Source of the DNA: Eubacteriales bacterium
GTDB taxonomy: Bacteria; Bacillota; Clostridia; Lachnospirales; Lachnospiraceae
DNA length: 36,845 nt
Direction: 5' to 3'
Assembly (NCBI GenBank): GCA_030527715.1
Contig: JAUNAF010000015.1
Location: 1-36,845 of the forward strand
Position numbers and translations under genes: made by a program. Every line of letters begins with the position of its first letter. Within the stretch, counting starts at the first letter, position 1. The notes beneath the pieces were generated by a model that ran no database searches, was not told the DNA's origin, and worked only from the letters and a program-made list of their open reading frames with translations. Positions 32,222 to 36,845 of this stretch are shown one piece after another.

Positions 32222-32277
32222 ACAGGCTGTTGAGCAGACTGAGACAGAAGGATACAGACACGAAAGGATAACAGATT

Positions 32278-33564
32278 ATGTCAAACAATTATAGATTTGA
32301 AACCTTACAGTTACACGTTGGACAGGAGAACGCAGATCCGGCTACCGATGCAAGAGCAGTTCCGATCTATGCAACGACCTCCTATGTATTTAAAGATTCC
32401 GATCAGGCAGCAGGACGCTTCGCACTGACCGAGGGCGGCAACATTTATACCCGCCTGATGAACCCGACTTCCGATGTATTCGAGAAGAGAATCGCAGCAC
32501 TGGAGGGTGGTGTAGGGGCTCTGGCAACGGCCAGCGGAAGTGCAGCGATCACCTACGCGATCCAGAATATCGCAGTGGCAGGTGATCACATCGTATCATC
32601 CACCAACCTTTACGGCGGAACCCACAATCTGTTCGCCAATACTCTGGTAGAGCAGGGACTGACAACTACCTTTGTAGATCCGTCCGATCCGGCCAACTTC
32701 GAGGCAGCGATCCAGGAGAACACAAAGCTGTTATATGCAGAGACCCTTGGAAATCCGAATTCAGATGTCATTGACCTGAAGGCTATCGCAGATATCGCAC
32801 ACAAGCACGGCATCCCGTTCATCGTGGACAGCACCTTTGCAACCCCGTATCTGCTTCGTCCGATCGAGTACGGTGTAGACGTTGTGGTACATTCCGCAAC
32901 AAAGTTTATCGGCGGTCACGGAACCGTTATGGGCGGTGTGATCGTAGATGCCGGAAAGTTTGACTGGGCACAGAATGACAAGTTCCCGGGACTGTCCAAG
33001 CCGAATCCGTCCTATCACGGAGTGGTATTTACCGAGGCTTGCGGAAACCTGGCTTACATCCTGAAGATCCGCACAACACTGATGAGAGATCAGGGAGGCT
33101 GCATTTCCCCGTTCAACTCCTTCCTGCTTCTGCAGGGACTTGAGACACTCTCACTTCGTGTAGAGCGTCACGTGGAGAATGCTTTAAAGGTAGTGGACTT
33201 CCTGAAGAATCATCCGCAGGTAGAGAGAGTAAATCATCCGTCTCTTGCAACCGGCAGAGCAAAAGAGCTGTATGATGAGTACTTTGAGAAGGGTGCAGGT
33301 TCTATCTTCACCTTCGAGATCAAAGGCGATGCAGCCACAGCGAAGAAGTTTACAGAGAGCCTGAAGCTGTTCTCACTGCTGGCAAACGTGGCAGACGTAA
33401 AGTCCCTGGTGATCCATCCGGCATCCACCACACATTCACAGCTGGATGAGGAGGCGCTTCTGGAGTGCGGTATCCGTCCGAATACGATCCGTCTCTCCAT
33501 CGGTACAGAGCATATCGACGATATTATCGATGATCTGAAGCAGGGCTTTGAGGCAGTAAAATAA
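32278..33564 (+). CDS. metY: O-acetylhomoserine sulfhydrylase (MetY-type)
   Basis: A 428-residue PLP enzyme of the Cys/Met metabolism family, making homocysteine (or cysteine) from the O-acetyl ester and sulfide in the cytoplasm. The PLP lysine is K209 in [18 protein letters not shown]. The N-terminal [29 protein letters not shown] and the length of about 430 are typical of MetY rather than the shorter MetB/MetC. The start follows GAAAGGA by 9 bases. It is followed by cysK after 78 bases without a terminator, so the two probably form a sulfide-assimilation operon. Confidence 0.94.
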   Translation: MSNNYRFETLQLHVGQENADPATDARAVPIYATTSYVFKDSDQAAGRFALTEGGNIYTRLMNPTSDVFEKRIAALEGGVGALATASGSAAITYAIQNIAVAGDHIVSSTNLYGGTHNLFANTLVEQGLTTTFVDPSDPANFEAAIQENTKLLYAETLGNPNSDVIDLKAIADIAHKHGIPFIVDSTFATPYLLRPIEYGVDVVVHSATKFIGGHGTVMGGVIVDAGKFDWAQNDKFPGLSKPNPSYHGVVFTEACGNLAYILKIRTTLMRDQGGCISPFNSFLLLQGLETLSLRVERHVENALKVVDFLKNHPQVERVNHPSLATGRAKELYDEYFEKGAGSIFTFEIKGDAATAKKFTESLKLFSLLANVADVKSLVIHPASTTHSQLDEEALLECGIRPNTIRLSIGTEHIDDIIDDLKQGFEAVK

Positions 33565-33642
33565 GCATAGGCAAAACACAGTGAACAATGTCAACGGACA
33601 TATAAAAATAATAAGATGAAGAATACAGAGGAGGATATGAAA

Positions 33643-34581
33643 ATGGCTGAGAGAATTTACACAACTGCAGATGAACTGATTGGCGGAACACCGCTCCTTG
33701 AGCTTTCCCATATTGAAAAGGAACTGGGACTGAAGGCAAGAGTATTGGCAAAGCTTGAGTACTTCAATCCGGCCGGCTCTGTAAAAGACAGAATCGCAAA
33801 GGCAATGATCGACGATGCTGAGGAGAAGGGTCTTGTAAAGGAAGGTTCTGTAATCATCGAGCCGACTTCAGGTAATACCGGTATCGGTCTGGCATCTGTT
33901 GCAGCAGCAAGAGGTTACCGTATCATCATCGTTATGCCGGAGACCATGAGCGTTGAGCGCCGTCAGCTGATGAAGGCCTATGGCGCAGAGCTGGTACTCA
34001 CCGAAGGCGCAAAGGGCATGAAGGGTGCGATCGCAAAGGCTGAGGAGCTTGCAGCAGAGATCCCGAACAGCTTCATCCCGGGACAGTTCGTAAACCCGGC
34101 AAACCCGAAGGTACACAGAGAGACCACCGGTCCGGAGATCTTCAGAGATACAGACGGAAATGTAGATATTTTTGTAGCAGGTGTAGGTACCGGCGGAACC
34201 GTAACCGGTGTCGGTGAGTATCTGAAGTCTGTAAAACCGGAAGTAAAGGTAGTTGCTGTAGAGCCGAAGGATTCCGCAGTACTTTCCACCGGTGTTGCAG
34301 GACCGCATAAGATCCAGGGTATCGGTGCAGGATTTGTTCCGGATGTATTAAACACCAGCGTTTATGACGAGATCGTTCCGGTTGCAAATGAGGATGCTTT
34401 CAAGACCGGCAAGCAGGTAGGCAAAAAAGAAGGCGTGCTGGTAGGTATCTCCTCCGGTGCAGCTGTATGGGCAGCGATCGAGCTTGCAAAGAGACCGGAA
34501 AATGAGGGCAAGACCATCGTAGCACTGCTTCCGGATACCGGAGACCGCTATCTGTCCACCGCACTCTTCGCAGAGGACTAA
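33643..34581 (+). CDS. cysK: Cysteine synthase A
   Basis: A 312-residue PLP-dependent O-acetylserine sulfhydrylase. The PLP lysine is K48 in [11 protein letters not shown]; the substrate loop [10 protein letters not shown] and the PLP phosphate loop [15 protein letters not shown] are intact, as is the SSGAAVWAA segment. It makes cysteine from O-acetylserine and sulfide. The ATG at 33643 is 8 bases from GAGGAGG; the ATG at 33637 is too close, and 33616 lacks a site. It ends with a strong terminator. Control by cysteine supply is suggested by the upstream operators and leader ORF. Confidence 0.95.
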   Translation: MAERIYTTADELIGGTPLLELSHIEKELGLKARVLAKLEYFNPAGSVKDRIAKAMIDDAEEKGLVKEGSVIIEPTSGNTGIGLASVAAARGYRIIIVMPETMSVERRQLMKAYGAELVLTEGAKGMKGAIAKAEELAAEIPNSFIPGQFVNPANPKVHRETTGPEIFRDTDGNVDIFVAGVGTGGTVTGVGEYLKSVKPEVKVVAVEPKDSAVLSTGVAGPHKIQGIGAGFVPDVLNTSVYDEIVPVANEDAFKTGKQVGKKEGVLVGISSGAAVWAAIELAKRPENEGKTIVALLPDTGDRYLSTALFAED

Positions 34582-34615
34582 ACAGAATCCAGATCTGAAA
34601 TGAATGATATGATTG

Positions 34616-34651
34616 AAAAGCCGTGGGATCAAAGTCCTGCGGCTTTTTTTT
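34616..34651 (+). terminator. Terminator after cysK
   Basis: AAAAGCCG pairs with CGGCTTTT, with partial inner pairing GGGA/TCCT, followed by a T run to 34651. It lies inside an upstream extension of the next reading frame, which rules out that longer start. Confidence 0.9.
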
Positions 34652-34770
34652 GCGTCTGTTGTTTGCCTGTCAGGTGCTGCCTCTGGAAAAATACTGTATT
34701 ATGTGCTAAGATGACGGAAAATGCGTCAGGTCATGAAGACCTGATCGATACACAAGGAAGGAGCGATAGA

Positions 34771-35559
34771 GTGAGTGACTATCAGCTGCAGCAGCTATGC
34801 TATCTGATTTTACTGTTTTTTGTATTTTCGGTACTGGGGTGGTGCATGGAGGTATTTCTGAAATACCGTCAGTATCATCGTTTTATTAACCGCGGTTTCA
34901 TGATCGGTCCGTACTGTCCGATCTATGGATCGGGAATCGTGTTCATCACGGTGATGGTAAATGTACTTTCCGGTGTGGAGACCTCCGTCGGTACAACATT
35001 TATGATCTCATTTCTGGGGTGCGGAGCCCTGGAGTATGCGGTGAGCTATTACATGGAAAAACGCTACCATGCCAGATGGTGGGATTACAGTACAAAGCCG
35101 ATGAATCTGAACGGCCGTATCTGGATCGGCAATCTGATCCTGTTCGGCATCGGTGGTACACTGGTGATCGAGGTGATCAATCCGATCGTATACAGCCTGT
35201 TTTACCGGATCCCGGAGAGAGTGCTCTACGTACTGTCGGTACTGGTTGTGCTCGTGATGCTCAGTGACAATATCACCTCACAGTTCGTCATGAAATTTGT
35301 GAAGAGCAGTGTTGAGAACAGTGAGGCGGACAATACCGAGAGCATCAGCAAAGAGATCCGCATGCTGATGAAGGACAAATCCATTCTCTACCGAAGATTT
35401 GCCGATGCTTATCCGGATGTGATCTATCGTACTGACCGCATCAAGCGGAAGATGCAGGAAGTGAAGACGGAGATGGAGCGCATCCAGCAGGAGGCGGCAG
35501 GAAATCTGGAACGTAGGCTGGTATGGAGCGCATTTCCGAGGGAACAAAGGCCGGTGTAG
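34771..35559 (+). CDS. CmpB-type putative ABC permease (PF06541-like)
   Basis: A 262-residue membrane protein with about five helices over residues 8-155 and a cytoplasmic helical tail. The stretch FSVLGWCMEVFLKY, NRGFMIGPYCPIYG and the later WWDYSTKPMNLNGRI are hallmarks of the family annotated as putative ABC-transporter type IV; true function is unproved. The GTG at 34771 follows AAGGAAGGAG by seven bases. The last residues (RLVWSAFPREQRPV) are an out-of-frame reading of a 33-base tandem repeat that continues in frame in the next ORF, so the native C-terminus may be longer and this copy frameshifted. Confidence 0.8.
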   Translation: MSDYQLQQLCYLILLFFVFSVLGWCMEVFLKYRQYHRFINRGFMIGPYCPIYGSGIVFITVMVNVLSGVETSVGTTFMISFLGCGALEYAVSYYMEKRYHARWWDYSTKPMNLNGRIWIGNLILFGIGGTLVIEVINPIVYSLFYRIPERVLYVLSVLVVLVMLSDNITSQFVMKFVKSSVENSEADNTESISKEIRMLMKDKSILYRRFADAYPDVIYRTDRIKRKMQEVKTEMERIQQEAAGNLERRLVWSAFPREQRPV

Positions 35560-35606
35560 GACGTATTTCCGAAGGAACGAAAGCCGGTGTGGATCATCTC
35601 CTGCAG
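35508..35606 (+). repeat. Three tandem 33-base coding repeats
   Basis: Units at 35508-35540, 35541-35573 and 35574-35606. The first two code (in the downstream ORF's frame) for variants of GTKAG-V/M-x-RISE; the third begins GTKAGVDH and then diverges. The first unit has TAG where the others have a Lys codon. Confidence 0.85.
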
Positions 35607-35870
35607 GAGACCAGATCCGGACTGGAGCGTTTTCAGCAGGGAGCGGAGTATGGTATCGAGCTTATGAAGGTGCCGTCCTCTGAGCTTCGTGATGAGATCA
35701 TTGCAGCGCAGGATCAGCTGATCGTTCTTCTTGGAGAGGAACAGGCAGATCCGGAGCAGATCACAGAACTGAGAACAGAGATCATGGAGAAAAAGAAGAA
35801 GCTTATGGATCGACAGAGACGGCTCCCGGGAACAAGAAATCCGGATCCGGAGACACCGAAACAGGCTTAA
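35523..35870 (+). CDS. Coiled-coil ORF, possible detached tail of the CmpB-type protein
   Basis: A 115-residue hydrophilic, helix-rich ORF without membrane segments. It begins inside the previous gene, overlapping it by 37 bases in a different frame, and opens with two copies of RISEGTKAGV followed by an amphipathic stretch (about 24-95). There is no good ribosome site before the ATG at 35523. A one-base shift back near 35515-35517 would join the upstream protein's EMERIQQEAAGNLER tail to this segment and bypass the TAG at 35514. It is therefore either a coupled small gene or the broken-off C-terminus of the membrane protein. It ends 13 bases before nudC. Confidence 0.55.
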   Translation: MERISEGTKAGVGRISEGTKAGVDHLLQETRSGLERFQQGAEYGIELMKVPSSELRDEIIAAQDQLIVLLGEEQADPEQITELRTEIMEKKKKLMDRQRRLPGTRNPDPETPKQA

Positions 35871-35883
35871 AGGAGAGATTACG

Positions 35884-36747
35884 ATGATACAGGAAATTGC
35901 ACCGCACATTTATCATAATGAATATCGACCGACGGCACCGTCCGCGGAGGACTATGTGATGATCTGCCGAAAGGGGGAACTGTTTCTGCGGGAGAAGGAA
36001 GGGCAGATCAGCTATCTTACCGTGCAGGAGACAGAGGCGGCCTGCCCGGGAAGTACAGAGCAGCTGATCTATCTTTTTCAGGTGGATGAAAGGCATTTCT
36101 TCCTATTAAAAAATGCAGATCAGAAACTTACATCCCTGTTTACAGAGTTTGCGTTTTGCGGTCTCAGAATGCTGCGTCAGGCGAGACCAAAGCATCTGGC
36201 GTTTGCCGGCGTGACAGCATACCAGCTTTTCAGATGGTATGAGAACCACAAGTTCTGCGGACACTGCGGCAGACCGATGAAGCAGGATGCGAAGGAGCGC
36301 ATGATGTTCTGTGAGAGCTGCGGCCTGCAGGAGTTCCCGAAGATCTGTCCGGCGGTGATCGTTGGCATTCGAAACGGAGACAAGATCCTGATGTCCAAAT
36401 ATGAGGGACGGGAACATAAGCACTATGCACTGATCGCAGGATTTGCGGAGATCGGTGAGACGATCGAGGAGACCGTACACCGCGAGGTGATGGAGGAGGT
36501 CGGACTGAAGGTGAAGAATCTGACCTTCTATCGAAGTCAGCCGTGGTCTTTTTCAGATACGCTGCTGATGGGCTTTTACTGTGATCTGGATGGAGATGAC
36601 CGTATCACACTTGACCGCACAGAACTGGCTGTTGCCGAGTGGAAGAGCAGAGAGGAGATCGAAGGGGTCGATGAGGATCTGAGTCTTACCGGAGAAATGA
36701 TGCTGCGTTTTAAACGCGGACTGGATCGGGAACCTTATCTCAAGTGA
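35884..36747 (+). CDS. nudC: NADH pyrophosphatase (Nudix, NudC-like)
   Basis: A 287-residue cytoplasmic hydrolase cleaving NADH/NAD+ to NMN(H) and AMP, and possibly removing NAD caps from RNA. It has a zinc ribbon (C125, C128, C143, C146), the Nudix box GFAEIGETIEETVHREVMEEVG (about 186-207) with all catalytic Glu residues, and SQPWSFS from residue 218, the motif that defines NADH pyrophosphatases. The N-terminal domain is poorly conserved, as is usual. The start has AAAGGAG upstream. The last 98 bases of the window after it contain an AACTTC/GAAGTT inverted repeat but no gene. Confidence 0.94.
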   Translation: MIQEIAPHIYHNEYRPTAPSAEDYVMICRKGELFLREKEGQISYLTVQETEAACPGSTEQLIYLFQVDERHFFLLKNADQKLTSLFTEFAFCGLRMLRQARPKHLAFAGVTAYQLFRWYENHKFCGHCGRPMKQDAKERMMFCESCGLQEFPKICPAVIVGIRNGDKILMSKYEGREHKHYALIAGFAEIGETIEETVHREVMEEVGLKVKNLTFYRSQPWSFSDTLLMGFYCDLDGDDRITLDRTELAVAEWKSREEIEGVDEDLSLTGEMMLRFKRGLDREPYLK

Positions 36748-36845
36748 GATAAATAGCTTGAAAATAGGAAACGAGAAGCGTATATTAAAACTTCGCCGAT
36801 TGTAAAATGAAGTTGCACACTTGATAAAAAAACGATCCATAGGAT

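Overview
The window looks like chromosome from an anaerobic, gut-type Clostridia (most like Lachnospiraceae). The grounds are moderate GC, AGGAGG-type ribosome sites, consensus sigma-A promoters, soluble Fe-S flavoenzymes, and small lineage-typical proteins such as the partner of the P-type ATPase. I see no phage, insertion sequence, CRISPR, rRNA or tRNA. Species is not resolved.

Layout. 1-6.6 kb: NhaC-type antiporter, a repeat-filled convergent gap, a LysR regulator, and a divergent heterodimeric ABC exporter with one degenerate and one canonical ATP site. 6.6-12.5 kb: M3 oligopeptidase, MATE efflux protein translationally coupled to a cytidylate-kinase-like protein, a macro-domain/HTH-like protein and a VWA protein. 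12.5-19.7 kb: iron alcohol dehydrogenase, LysE-type exporter, a small membrane-anchored protein plus a P1B-like ATPase whose CPC motif is replaced, an Fe-S aldo/keto reductase and a secreted class-A-like serine hydrolase.

20.0-32.0 kb is the centrepiece: one tightly packed operon encoding malate dehydrogenase, HdrB, HdrC, HdrA, an MvhD/FlxD-like protein, FlxC-, FlxB- and FlxA-like proteins, a soluble fumarate reductase (FrdB, FrdA), both subunits of class I fumarase, and a DUF1275 membrane protein. Together these encode oxaloacetate to malate to fumarate to succinate, plus an NADH-oxidising, HdrA-based complex that could bifurcate electrons between fumarate and ferredoxin. No membrane anchor or quinone subunit is present. 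An 18-base near-perfect Rex (NADH/NAD+ sensor) operator lies upstream. I infer a cytoplasmic electron-bifurcating fumarate reductase, a split analogue of methanogen thiol:fumarate reductase merged with HdrABC-FlxABCD. I know of no biochemical description of this exact assembly.

32.0-34.6 kb is a sulfur assimilation operon (MetY-type sulfhydrylase, cysteine synthase) with a perfect consensus promoter, two identical CCTAT-N7-ATAGG operators around it, and a 25-codon leader ORF with clustered Cys codons, which suggests cysteine-responsive control. 34.7-36.8 kb: a CmpB-type membrane protein running out of frame into a repeat-containing coiled-coil ORF, then an NADH pyrophosphatase.
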